Origin: Virgisporangium aurantiacum | Lineage (GTDB): Bacteria > Actinomycetota > Actinomycetes > Mycobacteriales > Micromonosporaceae | Direction of reading: 5' to 3' | Length of the DNA: 64,000 nt | Assembly (NCBI RefSeq): GCF_016863635.1 | Contig: NZ_BOPG01000063.1 | Coordinates: 112,080-176,079 of the forward strand | In this document: positions 8,966 through 16,976 of the stretch, piece by piece | How positions within the stretch are numbered: position 1 is the stretch's first letter | How the letters are laid out: the number at the start of each line of letters is the position of its first letter | Notes under the pieces: generated by a model | The model's database searches: none | What the model was told of the DNA's origin: nothing | The model's input: only the letters and a program-made list of their open reading frames with translations | Translations under genes and position numbers: made by a program

Positions 8966-9886
8966 ATGAGCACGGCACCGTCGCCCCAGCTCACCCACGA
9001 TCCGGAGCGCCGCCGGGACCTCGCGCACGTCGGGCCGGTCGAGGTGTACACGCCCGCCCTCGAGGACTCCGTCGACTTCTTCGTGCGGCTGATGGGCCTC
9101 CGCGAGGTGAACCGCGACGCCACGTCGGTGTACCTGCACACCTGGGACGACTACCAGGCCTGGACGGTACGGCTGATCCGACGGGACGCGGCGGGCGTCG
9201 GCCGCACCTACCTGCGCGCCGCCAGCCGGCAGGCGATGCAGCGGGTCGCCACCGGGATCGAGTCGACCGGCCACGGCCACGGAACCGTGAGCAACGTGCC
9301 GCACCTCGGCCGCGTCTACCTGTTCACCGACCCCGACGGGCACGAGTACGGCCTGTACTGGGACAGCGCCTGGTACCGCGCCGACGCCACCGACCGGCCG
9401 GCGTCGAAGAACCAGGCCGCCGCGTACCCGGGTCGCGGCGCCAACCTGCGGCGGCTGGACCACGTCAACTACCGGGCCGCCGACATGCCGGCGGTGTCGA
9501 TGTTCCTGCGCGACACGCTCGGCGCGCGGTGCACCGAACAGGTCGTGACCGACGACGGCAGCCCGCAGGCGATGTGGTTCTCCGTCGGCAACAAGTCGTA
9601 CGACCTCGTGTACACCGGGGACCGGACCGCCGGCCTGCACCACCTCGCGTTCGCCACCGACACCCGCGAGGAGATCCTGCGCGCCGCCGACCTCTGCCTC
9701 GACGCCGGCATCCGCATCGAGACCGGCCCGAACGAGCACGCGATCCAGCAGACGTTCTACCTCTACGTGTCGGAACCGGGCGGCAACCGCATCGAACTCT
9801 GCAACGCCGGCGCCCGCCTCATCCTCGCCCCCGACTGGCCCACCGTCACCTGGACCCGGGAGGAACGGGCCCGCGGTACGATGTGA
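8966..9886 (+). CDS. Extradiol-type (catechol 2,3-dioxygenase-like) VOC protein
   Basis: A 306-residue protein made of two vicinal-oxygen-chelate domains, the layout of type I extradiol dioxygenases. In the C-terminal domain the metal triad is visible: His166 (RLDHVNY), His225 or His226 (LHHLAFAT) and Glu277 (GNRIEL). These enzymes cleave catechol rings next to the hydroxyl groups using Fe(II). ATG at 8966 has a GGAGG site at 8954-8958, which decides it over a longer start at 8927. The GntR operator lies directly upstream. The natural substrate cannot be read from sequence. Confidence 0.87.
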   Translation: MSTAPSPQLTHDPERRRDLAHVGPVEVYTPALEDSVDFFVRLMGLREVNRDATSVYLHTWDDYQAWTVRLIRRDAAGVGRTYLRAASRQAMQRVATGIESTGHGHGTVSNVPHLGRVYLFTDPDGHEYGLYWDSAWYRADATDRPASKNQAAAYPGRGANLRRLDHVNYRAADMPAVSMFLRDTLGARCTEQVVTDDGSPQAMWFSVGNKSYDLVYTGDRTAGLHHLAFATDTREEILRAADLCLDAGIRIETGPNEHAIQQTFYLYVSEPGGNRIELCNAGARLILAPDWPTVTWTREERARGTM

Positions 9887-10051
9887 CGACCTGATGGGAT
9901 CACCGGCGCATTTGTCGCATTTCCGACGGCCGGTCCACCCAACGCCCTCCGGCGTTGATCGCGTGCTTATCCCATGCCAATCCATCCAGCGCCGGGCGCC
10001 GGGTCGTGGATCGGAGCGCCGTCGGCGCCCGTCCAGATTCGAGGGACGCCC

Positions 10052-10609
10052 ATGCGGCGCTACATCATCACCGGCGCGCCCGGTGCCGGCAAGACCACGA
10101 TCCTCACCGCGCTGCGTGACCGGGGTTACCCGGTCGTCGGCGAGGCGGCGACCGACGTCATCACGCGCGAGCAGCGGAAGGGCCGCGAGGAGGCGTGGCG
10201 GAGTCCGGACTTCATCGACGCGATCACCCGCCTGCAACGGCGTCGCCAGCAACTGCCGGTGCCGCCGGCGGCGACGGTGCAGGTGTTCGACCGGTCGCCG
10301 ATCTGCACGCTGGCCCTGGCCCGGTACGCCGAGGTGCCGGTGACGCCGCTGCTGGCCGGCGAGGTCGACCGGGTCGTGGGCGAGCGGATCTACCAGCCGC
10401 GGGTGTTCTTCGTGCGACTGCTCGGGTTCATCACGCGGACCGCGGCGCGGCGGATCACGCTCGAACAGTCGGTACGGTTCGAGGGGATCCACGAGCGGGC
10501 GTACCGCGAGTTCGGATTCGAGTTGATCGACGTGCCGCCCGCACCGCTGGCCGACCGGGTCACCATGATCGACCAGCACATTGCGATGGCGGCCGACCAC
10601 GCTCAGTGA
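10052..10609 (+). CDS. AAA-type ATPase/kinase-like NTPase
   Basis: A 185-residue single-domain P-loop protein. The Walker A motif GAPGAGKTT is at residues 8-16, directly after a beta strand (MRRYIIT). VQVFDRSP near residues 77-84 is the likely Walker B equivalent. Size and layout match the small AAA_28-type NTPases and resemble nucleoside or thymidylate kinases, but no substrate lid motif is clear. ATG at 10052 has GAGGGA just upstream; an earlier start at 9974 lacks this. The preceding 165 bases carry no gene I can support. Confidence 0.8.
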   Translation: MRRYIITGAPGAGKTTILTALRDRGYPVVGEAATDVITREQRKGREEAWRSPDFIDAITRLQRRRQQLPVPPAATVQVFDRSPICTLALARYAEVPVTPLLAGEVDRVVGERIYQPRVFFVRLLGFITRTAARRITLEQSVRFEGIHERAYREFGFELIDVPPAPLADRVTMIDQHIAMAADHAQ

Positions 10610-10653
10610 GAAATTTGCGGACGCAAGCAGCGGGCGGCTAGCGTTCCGGAATC

Positions 10654-12003
10654 ATGTTCCGAAACCTGCCCCGGTTGATCACTCTACCAGCAGTGATCGC
10701 GCTCTCAGCGTCCCTCACGCTCACCGCATGCAACGGGGACGGGTCGGACGACAGCGGCCTCGGCGGACCCGCCCCGAAGACGAGCGCGAGCGCCGCCCTC
10801 AGTGCCTCGGCCCTGGCCACGTTCACCCAGTACACCGGGTCGACGGCGGGACGCGCGACGGGCGCGCCGATCCGCCTCGGGTTCATCAACACCGAGACCG
10901 GCCCGGGCGCGTTCCCCGAGTACACGATCGCGATGACCGACGCCGTTCGCCTGCTCAACGAGCAGCTGGGCGGGATCAAGGGCCGGCCGGTCGAACTCGA
11001 CATGTGCCACCCGCAGGACGCCGCGCAGGCCGAGCAGTGCGCCCAGCGGTTCGCCGGCGACCCCACGGTCCTCGCGGTGCTGCACGGCGCCGTCGACTCG
11101 GACACGACCGCCTTCCACCGCACGCTCTCCCCCAAGCTGCCCCTGCTCGGCGGCCTGCCGCTGCAACCCGCCGACGCGCAGGCGCAGAACGCGTACTACT
11201 TCTCCAGCGGGCAGTTCGGGGCGCTGGGCGTGGTCACCTACGCGACGCAGTACGTCCGCGCGAAGAAGGTCTCGATGCTCACCTCGGAGGGCTTCGCGGC
11301 CTCCGAGCGGGCGGTCGCCGCGATCAAGCAGGGCCTGGAGGCGAGCGGCGTCACGGTCACCGTCGCGAAGTACCCGGCCAACAGCACGGACCTCAAGGAG
11401 CCCCTCACCGCGAGCGGCGCCGCGGGAGCCGACCTGTTCATCCCGGTGGTCGTCGACCCCGCGCAGTGCGTCAACATCCACAACGCCCTGCAGCAACTGG
11501 CGATCAACACGCAGGTGCTGACGCTCGCCGGCTGCCTGAGCCAGGACGTCCGCGCGAAGCTCGGCGACTACCCGCGCTGGAACTTCATGACGTTCAACAT
11601 CAGCGCCGAGGCCGGCGGCCGCGACGACAGCACCGCCTGGCAGCTGCGGGCCCTCAAGGAGTGGTTCCCGCCGCTGGCGGCGCGCGGCGTGCCCAGCACC
11701 GCCGGCGTGATGATGCTGCAGATGATCCTGGTCGCGGCCCGGGTCGTCGGATCGGTACCCGCCGACAACCTGACGCCCACCACGGTCGGCAACCAGCTCA
11801 AACGCTTCGCCGGCCCGGTGTTCCTCGGCGTGCCCCGCCTGGTGTTCGGCACCATCCCGGGCCTGCCGGCGATCGGGTCCCTGTCGAGCCGCGTCTACAA
11901 CTACCTGGGCAACGACAACTGGCGCGACACCACCGGCGGCCAGTGGCTGGAACCGCCACCCCCGTCGACGCCGACCGGCCGGCCCTCGTCGTCGACCCGC
12001 TGA
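10654..12003 (+). CDS. Type I ABC substrate-binding lipoprotein (amino acid-like)
   Basis: A 449-residue lipoprotein. The N-terminal hydrophobic stretch ends in LTLTAC, giving lipidated Cys26. The mature part matches the Leu/Ile/Val-binding type I fold: IRLGFINTETGPGAFPEY near residue 70, then a substrate cleft with LAVLHGAVDSD. It would sit outside the membrane and hand a ligand to a branched-chain amino-acid-type importer. No permease or ATPase gene is next to it, so it is an orphan receptor or works with a distant transporter. The C-terminus is Pro/Ser/Thr-rich (PPPPSTPTGRP). Confidence 0.87.
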   Translation: MFRNLPRLITLPAVIALSASLTLTACNGDGSDDSGLGGPAPKTSASAALSASALATFTQYTGSTAGRATGAPIRLGFINTETGPGAFPEYTIAMTDAVRLLNEQLGGIKGRPVELDMCHPQDAAQAEQCAQRFAGDPTVLAVLHGAVDSDTTAFHRTLSPKLPLLGGLPLQPADAQAQNAYYFSSGQFGALGVVTYATQYVRAKKVSMLTSEGFAASERAVAAIKQGLEASGVTVTVAKYPANSTDLKEPLTASGAAGADLFIPVVVDPAQCVNIHNALQQLAINTQVLTLAGCLSQDVRAKLGDYPRWNFMTFNISAEAGGRDDSTAWQLRALKEWFPPLAARGVPSTAGVMMLQMILVAARVVGSVPADNLTPTTVGNQLKRFAGPVFLGVPRLVFGTIPGLPAIGSLSSRVYNYLGNDNWRDTTGGQWLEPPPPSTPTGRPSSSTR

Positions 12004-12102
12004 TCCCCGTGCGGGGTCACCGGCAACGCGTCGCGTCCACGGTCGGCGTGGCCCTCGATACCGGCGTGGCCGCGATACCGGCGTGGACCGCAGGTGGTGG
12101 CG

Positions 12103-12255
12103 TCAGCGGCGGCCGCGGAACCGGGCGAGGAGTGCCTGCAGCTTGCTGCGGTTGCCCGGCCGGGACATCTGTTGTCGGCCCTGGGCGACGAGCCGCTGAC
12201 CCTGTGGGCTCCGGAAGAACGCCATGATGCGGTTCAACAACGACGAGGAAGCCAT
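12103..12255 (-). CDS. Small basic protein, 50 residues, unknown function
   Basis: Starts MASSSLLNRIMAFFRSPQGQ and ends in a very basic tail (LLARFRGRR). I chose ATG 12255 because GAGGTG lies just upstream; a start at 12345 would add 30 arginine-rich residues with no site. Small basic proteins with the phrase RSPQGQRL occur in actinobacteria, but I know no role for them. The sequence could suit nucleic-acid or membrane-surface binding, which is a guess from charge. Confidence 0.6.
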   Translation of the reverse strand: MASSSLLNRIMAFFRSPQGQRLVAQGRQQMSRPGNRSKLQALLARFRGRR

Positions 12256-12373
12256 CGGTTCACCTCTCAAGAGGCGGCGTGCGCGGATCGCACAGCGCCG
12301 GTGACACCGGACTACCCGTCGTGACGCCTCCCGAACCCCGGACATCGGCCTCCATGGCGCCCTTCCGTGGTGG

Positions 12374-12865
12374 TTACGGCGTACGGAACAACACCATGGT
12401 CAGGTATCCCGTGGTGCGGTTCAGGTACACGGCCGGGTAGGTGTAGTACTCGAGGTTTCCCTGGAACTCCGCCGTCAGGGTGTACGTGGCGTGGCACGGC
12501 CAACCCACCCGGGGCACGCACGTGCTGGCGTTGACGGTGAGAGTCCAGTAACGCGAGTAGTCGCCGATGAATGTAGTCCGGATATTCACGCCGTCGATGA
12601 AGAACCCGAGGTTCTTGCCGGTCGTGTTGACCTGCGACTTGGTCACGTCGGCGGTCCAGTCGTGCGGCGACCTGTTGTTGCAGACGACGAACGAGACGCT
12701 GACCTCGCCGTAGCGGAGGTTCGGTCCCGCTTCGCCGGGATAGAGACTGATCGTCGGGAAGATGCAGGACGGCGCCGCCTGGGCCGGGCTCGACGGCAGT
12801 ACCACCATCGACAACGCGACCATCACTGCCACAGACGCGAGGAATGCGGCAATCCTTCGTTTCAT
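12374..12865 (-). CDS. Small secreted protein, unknown function
   Basis: A 163-residue precursor with a clear Sec signal: MKRRIAAFLASVAVMVALSM, then a cut after SPAQAA around residue 31. The mature part is about 130 residues rich in aromatic residues and beta strands, with four cysteines (SCIF, VVCN, STCV, WPCH) that could form two disulfides. ATG at 12865 has a strong AAGGAGG site. The gene stands alone between a small basic-protein gene and a non-coding gap. I do not recognise the family; it could be a beta-sandwich wall or surface protein. Confidence 0.78.
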   Translation of the reverse strand: MKRRIAAFLASVAVMVALSMVVLPSSPAQAAPSCIFPTISLYPGEAGPNLRYGEVSVSFVVCNNRSPHDWTADVTKSQVNTTGKNLGFFIDGVNIRTTFIGDYSRYWTLTVNASTCVPRVGWPCHATYTLTAEFQGNLEYYTYPAVYLNRTTGYLTMVLFRTP

Positions 12866-13205
12866 AAAGAGCCTCCTTCGCTCGGGCGAACAGTGGCAGG
12901 GGGCGATTCGGCCTGTCATCCGGCGACGTGGCGATTGCACGAACACGCACCCCACTCGCGGCGCTCGTCGACGATCTACAGGTCGTCCTGGGCGGGAAGT
13001 GGATCGCCGGCCCGCCAGATGAACCGGCACCCGTCGCGGGTGACGGAGAAACCCGTTCGCGGCGAGCAGTTGCTCGCGTCGCTGCGGGTCGCGCTGGAAC
13101 TGGGGGCCTGGCTCGGCGTGTCCAGGACGTGGCCCTGCGTCGGCGCATCGTCGTTCGGGTACGCCGTCAGGGCAGCCAGTTCCCGACGTCGTGCGCGGCC
13201 ACGGC
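12866..13205. other. Intergenic gap with possible gene remnant
   Basis: Apart from the ribosome-binding site of the secreted-protein gene I find no supported gene in these 340 bases. On the minus strand one frame ends in TGFSVTRDGCRFIWRAGD and then a TAG near 12976. This looks protein-like but has no start of its own. It may be a decayed or frame-shifted tail from an older gene. Confidence 0.4.
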
Positions 13206-13778
13206 TCAGTGGTAGAAGCCGACGATTCCCTGCGAGCGGCCCGTCGCGTGGGTGACCCACCCGGCCACGGTGCGGACCTCCTCGATCGCGTCGGCACCCG
13301 CTGCCCGCAGCGGCTCGTCGGCCGCGGCCACCTCGGCGGCCGTCCAGTGGCCGATCGCCGGGAAGTCGTCGGGCGTCGGGAACGTCACCGGCGCGCCCCC
13401 GAAGATCAGGTCCGACATGCTGAGGCCGGCGCCGGTCGCCCGGATCGCCGGGTCGACCGTGTCGGACAGGTAGCTGGACGGGCACGGGTAGAACGGGCCG
13501 TTGTCGAGCGTCCGGCCGGAGAACTCGACGATGTACTTGAACCCGTAGCCGTACAGGTACCCGTCCAGCGTCTTATCGTTGCCCATGATCAGGTGCTCGA
13601 TCGCGGTGAAGATGTTCGGCGCGCCGCGGTCGCCCGACAGGTCGAACCAGTCGTTCGACCGGCTGATGTCGGCGCGGAACCGGCCGCACACCGCCCGCCG
13701 CGTCTGGTTGTCGCCGCTGCCGCACAGCGCCTTCAGCTTGTCGATGTCGACCGCGTAGGCCATCACGCCGTAACTCAT
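13206..13778 (-). CDS. Uncharacterised protein, resembles DUF7691-type proteins
   Basis: A 190-residue cytoplasmic protein starting MSYGVMAYAVDIDKLKALCG, an opening I associate with the actinobacterial DUF7691 group (from memory, so tentative). It has no signal peptide or membrane segment. Several aromatic motifs are present (GYLYGYGFKYIVEF), as is a central SFPTPDDFPAIGHW-like region. There is no catalytic signature I can name. It is monocistronic, divergent from the intradiol dioxygenase at 13816. A protein-like frame continues past its stop (see the gap entry), so the original gene may have been longer. Confidence 0.68.
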   Translation of the reverse strand: MSYGVMAYAVDIDKLKALCGSGDNQTRRAVCGRFRADISRSNDWFDLSGDRGAPNIFTAIEHLIMGNDKTLDGYLYGYGFKYIVEFSGRTLDNGPFYPCPSSYLSDTVDPAIRATGAGLSMSDLIFGGAPVTFPTPDDFPAIGHWTAAEVAAADEPLRAAGADAIEEVRTVAGWVTHATGRSQGIVGFYH

Positions 13779-13815
13779 GCGCTCATTTTTACCGATGCCT
13801 GTCTAGGGTGACGGC

Positions 13816-14652
13816 ATGGACGTTGATGAAGCCGACCTCACCGCCGCGGTCCTCAAGCAGCTCGCCGGAACGCCGGATCCCCGCGTGCGTCAGCTGATGG
13901 AGGCTCTGGTGCGGCACCTGCACGCGTTCGCGCGGGAGGTGCGACTCACCGGCGACGAATGGATGGCCGCGATCCAGTTCCTCACCGCGACCGGCCAGAT
14001 CTGCGGCCCGACCCGGCAGGAGTTCATCCTGCTCTCCGACACGCTCGGCCTGTCGGCGCTGGTGTCGACGATCGCGCAGGACCGCGACGACGAGGGCGCC
14101 ACCGAGGAGACGATTCTCGGCCCGTTCTACGTCCCGGACTCCCCCTGGCGCGAGGCGGGCGAGTCGATGGTGACGCACGAGGGCACCACCGGCCAGCCGG
14201 TGCACCTGCGCGGCCGGGTGCTCGCCACCGACGGCACCCCGCTCGCCGGCGCCGTGCTCGACCTGTGGCAGACGGACGAGCACGGCAACTACGCGGTCAA
14301 GCGGCCCGACCTCATGCCGGCCGACAACCTGCGCGGTCGCTACCGCACCGACGCCGAGGGCCGGTACAGCGTCCGGACGATCCGGCCGAAGTACTACCAC
14401 GTGAACAGCGACGGCCCGGCCGGCGCGCTGCTCCGGCTGACCGGTCGCACCCCCGGCCGGCCGGCGCACATCCACGTCATCGTCACCGCCGACGGCCACC
14501 GGCCGGTGACGACGCACCTGTTCGACCGGGCCAGCGAGTACCTCGACAACGACTCGGTGTTCGGGGTGAAGGACTCGCTCATCAAGGACTTCGTCGAGCA
14601 GCCCGACGGCACCAGCGTCGTCGAGCACGACTTCATTCTCCGGAGCAGCTGA
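13816..14652 (+). CDS. Intradiol ring-cleavage dioxygenase (catechol/hydroxyquinol 1,2-type)
   Basis: A 278-residue non-haem Fe(III) dioxygenase. An N-terminal helical domain (residues 1-95) is followed by the intradiol beta-sandwich. The four metal ligands can be placed: Tyr105 in LGPFYVPDSP, a tyrosine in TIRPKYYHV (193 or 194), and His218 and His220 in RPAHIHV. Enzymes of this type cleave catechols or hydroxyquinol between the two hydroxyls to muconate-type acids. No other pathway gene is adjacent. Its last 20 bases overlap a zinc-ribbon gene on the opposite strand. Confidence 0.9.
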   Translation: MDVDEADLTAAVLKQLAGTPDPRVRQLMEALVRHLHAFAREVRLTGDEWMAAIQFLTATGQICGPTRQEFILLSDTLGLSALVSTIAQDRDDEGATEETILGPFYVPDSPWREAGESMVTHEGTTGQPVHLRGRVLATDGTPLAGAVLDLWQTDEHGNYAVKRPDLMPADNLRGRYRTDAEGRYSVRTIRPKYYHVNSDGPAGALLRLTGRTPGRPAHIHVIVTADGHRPVTTHLFDRASEYLDNDSVFGVKDSLIKDFVEQPDGTSVVEHDFILRSS

Positions 14653-14785
14653 CCAGTACCAGACGCTCGACCCAGCGGTGGCCGCACGCGCAGCGGAGGT
14701 ACCGCACGACGCCCTCGGACGTGCGGTGGCTGGACTCGACCCGGGCGGTCGCGGACGGGCGTCCGCAGGCGGCGCATGCGTTCAT
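14633..14785 (-). CDS. Zinc-ribbon mini-protein (50 residues)
   Basis: A short minus-strand gene. It begins MNACAACGRPSATARVESSH and carries a second cysteine pair in RCACGHRWVERL, giving a CxxC...CxC zinc-ribbon layout typical of small actinobacterial proteins that bind nucleic acid or partners. ATG is at 14785 and TGA at 14633-14635. It overlaps the dioxygenase gene tail-to-tail by 20 bases and is only 26 bases from the divergent CGNR gene. Function is unknown; the residue pattern, not the length, is the evidence. Confidence 0.68.
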   Translation of the reverse strand: MNACAACGRPSATARVESSHRTSEGVVRYLRCACGHRWVERLVLVSCSGE

Positions 14786-14811
14786 GGGATCCAGCGTGCT
14801 GTAATGGCCTT

Positions 14812-15333
14812 GTGCAGTTCAACCATTACGGCGGCACCGGCGCGTTCCTGGCGGCGGCGCTGCTCAACACCGTCGATTTCACCCCGCCGGAGCTGGAACG
14901 GGTGCTCACCGAGCACGAGATGACCAGCCGGAAGCTCACCGGCGCGCAGGCGCGGGCGTTGGCCGCCTGGGTCGACGGCGTGCGCCCGGTCTTCGGCGAG
15001 ACCGACACCCGCCGTCAGATCCGGCTGGTGAACGAGCTCCTCGCCGGCGCCACCACGTCGGTGCGGGTCTCCACCCACGACGGGTACGACCCGCACCTGC
15101 ACTACATCACCGGCACCGACGACCCGGTCGCCCGGATCAGCGCCACCGTCGCGGGCGGCCTCGCGGTCGCGCTGTGCGGCGCCGGCGGGTCGCGCCTGGG
15201 CCGGTGCGGTCGCGACGGGTGCGCGACCGTCTACGTCGACACCTCACGCAACGGCCGGCGCCGGTTCTGCTCGCTGGCCTGCGCCAACCGGGTGAACGTC
15301 GCCGCGCACCGGGCCCGCACGCACGCCGGCTGA
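14812..15333 (+). CDS. CGNR zinc-finger protein
   Basis: A 173-residue protein with the conserved N-terminal stress-response-like domain (LLNTVDFTPPELERVL) and a C-terminal CGNR zinc finger. The finger reads CGRDGCATVYVDTSRNGRRR followed by FCSLACANRVNVAAHR. These proteins are presumed DNA-binding regulators. I take the GTG at 14812 as start, giving the usual beginning MQFNHYGG; an earlier start at 14776 would add an odd cysteine-rich leader. Its TGA abuts the stop of the convergent MarR gene. Confidence 0.87.
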   Translation: MQFNHYGGTGAFLAAALLNTVDFTPPELERVLTEHEMTSRKLTGAQARALAAWVDGVRPVFGETDTRRQIRLVNELLAGATTSVRVSTHDGYDPHLHYITGTDDPVARISATVAGGLAVALCGAGGSRLGRCGRDGCATVYVDTSRNGRRRFCSLACANRVNVAAHRARTHAG

Positions 15334-15795
15334 TCAGGAGAAGCGGATCCGCACCGGGCTCGCGGCGGCGGACGGCGGCGCGAACGCGAACGCCGCCAGC
15401 GCGCCCTTGACCACGTCGAGCGTCTCGGCGCCGACGAGTTCCACCCAGGCGCGTTCCGCCGCGGCGCCGGCCGCGCGCATGCGGGTGACGGCGGCGGTGC
15501 CCGACGGCGTGAGGGTCAGGCGGCGGCTGCGGGCGTCGACCTCGTTCGGGTGGCGGTCCAGGAGGCCTTCCGCGGCCAGGGCGGCGCAGATCTTGCTGAT
15601 CGCCTGCGTGGTCATGCCCAGGCGGTCGGCCAGCTGGGTCACCGTGTCCAGGCCGTCGCCGATGAAGAGGACCGCCAGGGCCTGTGACGGGGTCAGGTGG
15701 GCATAGCCGGCACCCGCCAGCTCGCCCAGGATCTCCCGCACGATGCGCTCGCAGGCGGCGGCGAGCAGGACGCCCAGGTCCGGGTCGGAACTCAT
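15334..15795 (-). CDS. MarR-family regulator of the redox protein gene
   Basis: A 153-residue winged-helix protein. The recognition region reads LADRLGMTTQAISKICAAL, followed by the wing NEVDARSRRLTLTPSG. It is divergent from the thiol-redox protein at 15882, with a paired palindrome in the 86-bp gap, so it probably represses itself and that gene. MarR proteins next to thiol-redox genes often sense oxidants or electrophiles, but it has few cysteines (Cys15, Cys70), so the signal is not certain. Confidence 0.88.
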   Translation of the reverse strand: MSSDPDLGVLLAAACERIVREILGELAGAGYAHLTPSQALAVLFIGDGLDTVTQLADRLGMTTQAISKICAALAAEGLLDRHPNEVDARSRRLTLTPSGTAAVTRMRAAGAAAERAWVELVGAETLDVVKGALAAFAFAPPSAAASPVRIRFS

Positions 15796-15821
15796 GGTCG
15801 AGACCCTACCGATCGTTGACA

Positions 15822-15864
15822 GGGTAACTCAGTTACGTATCTAATATTAGTAACTGAGTTACCC
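15822..15864. promoter_or_regulatory. Double MarR operator, 15-bp perfect inverted repeat
   Basis: GGGTAACTCAGTTAC at 15822-15836 and its exact reverse complement at 15850-15864 are separated by 13 bases. Each arm is itself a 13-bp palindrome (GTAACT-C-AGTTAC). Two MarR dimers could bind side by side, 28 bases or about 2.7 helical turns apart centre to centre. The spacer is AT-rich and probably holds the -10 elements. Confidence 0.85.
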
Positions 15865-15881
15865 AAGAGGGGAGCGGGATC

Positions 15882-16271
15882 ATGGGAATCGACATCGCGG
15901 GGTTGCGGGGAGACGCCAAGGGGCTGGTCGTGTACTTCATCCGGGCGGCGAACTGCGCGATCTGCGTGCGGCACGTCAAGGCGCTCGCCGGGCTCGGGCT
16001 GGCGGCGCGCGGGGTGGCGGTCGCCGTCGTGGTGCCCGGCGGGGCGGCCGAGGCGGAGCGGGTGCGGCGGGTCGCGAGGGGCGTGCCGGTCGTGTCGTCG
16101 GACGGCGTCGCCGCGCACCGGGCGGCCGGCCTCGACCGGACGCTGATCGTCCAGCACAGCGGGACGCTGCTGTTCGACGCGACCGGGCAGGAGGTGTACC
16201 GGCTGGCCGCGACGCTGCCGACCGGAAGCTTCGACGCGACCGCCCTCGACCGGGCCGTCAGCCGGCTCTAG
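15882..16271 (+). CDS. Thioredoxin-fold redox protein (AhpC/TSA-like)
   Basis: A 129-residue thioredoxin-like protein. The active-site motif NCAICVRH gives Cys25 and Cys28 in CxxC form after a first beta strand (GLVVYFIR). Its size and the phrase RTLIVQHSGTLLFD match short peroxiredoxin-like proteins of actinobacteria. Role is presumably cytoplasmic thiol oxidoreduction. It is controlled by the divergent MarR regulator through the double operator. Its 3' end overlaps the convergent ThuA-like gene by 14 bases. Confidence 0.78.
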   Translation: MGIDIAGLRGDAKGLVVYFIRAANCAICVRHVKALAGLGLAARGVAVAVVVPGGAAEAERVRRVARGVPVVSSDGVAAHRAAGLDRTLIVQHSGTLLFDATGQEVYRLAATLPTGSFDATALDRAVSRL

Positions 16272-16953
16272 TGGCCCAGATCATGCCGCGTTCGATGATC
16301 GTGCGGACGCTCGGATGCTCGAGGACGTCGAGGCTGTGGCCGGGCGTGGCGACGACGATCCGGCCCGCGCCCCACTGGCGCGTCCAGACCGCCGGTGACG
16401 TGACCGGACGCGTCCACGGCTGCCACGGCCGCGCCGGGTGCGTCGTGGTGGCGAGCACGTCGACGAGGTCGTCGTGCAGCACCCAGTACTGCTCGGTCGT
16501 CAGGTCGAAGTCGGCGATCCCGGCCGTCACCGGATGGGCGCGCCCGGCGTCGGTGACCGTGACTGTGTACGGCAGGAAGTTGTCGGTCTCGTCGCCGCGC
16601 CGCTCGCACGGCTCCTTGCCCGGATGCGACGCGAACTGGCCGCCGATCAGCTGCAGGTAGTCGGACGAGTTGCGGAACGAGTCGGCGATGCCGCCGTGCC
16701 AGCCGGCCAGCCCGGTGCCCCGTTCGACCGCCGCGGCGAGGCCGGCCAGCTCGTCGCCGCTGATCGTCGACATCGTGATGCACTGCACCACCAGGTCGGT
16801 CGCCGCCATGACGGCGGCGTCGGCGTAGACGGCCGTGGACTCCTCGATGCGGACCGTGTAACCGGACGCCTCGAGGAACGGCACGAACAGGTCGGTCGCC
16901 TCGACCGGCCGATGCCCGTCCCACCCACCCCGGACGATCAACGCGCTGCTCAT
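16258..16953 (-). CDS. ThuA-like domain protein
   Basis: A 231-residue protein with the class I glutamine-amidotransferase-like fold of the ThuA family. It starts SSALIVRGGWDGHRP, has the central segment GLAGWHGGIADSFRNS and the late segment GAGRIVVATPGHSLDV. ThuA proteins are linked to trehalose and other sugar use, though the reaction is not settled. I chose ATG 16953; a GTG at 16962 in frame is also possible. The gene is divergent from the macrodomain gene at 16977, only 23 bases away, so both promoters must overlap. Confidence 0.82.
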   Translation of the reverse strand: MSSALIVRGGWDGHRPVEATDLFVPFLEASGYTVRIEESTAVYADAAVMAATDLVVQCITMSTISGDELAGLAAAVERGTGLAGWHGGIADSFRNSSDYLQLIGGQFASHPGKEPCERRGDETDNFLPYTVTVTDAGRAHPVTAGIADFDLTTEQYWVLHDDLVDVLATTTHPARPWQPWTRPVTSPAVWTRQWGAGRIVVATPGHSLDVLEHPSVRTIIERGMIWATRAG

Positions 16954-16976
16954 GACGATCACTGTAGCGTCGGGCC

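Noticed and set aside
8927..8966. Longer start for the VOC dioxygenase
   Set aside because: It would run over the GntR operator, and the GGAGG site at 8954-8958 fits the ATG at 8966.
12004..12102. Two GATACCGGCGTGG direct repeats after the binding-protein gene
   Set aside because: Only two copies, short and partly explained by GC-rich composition; no function can be argued.
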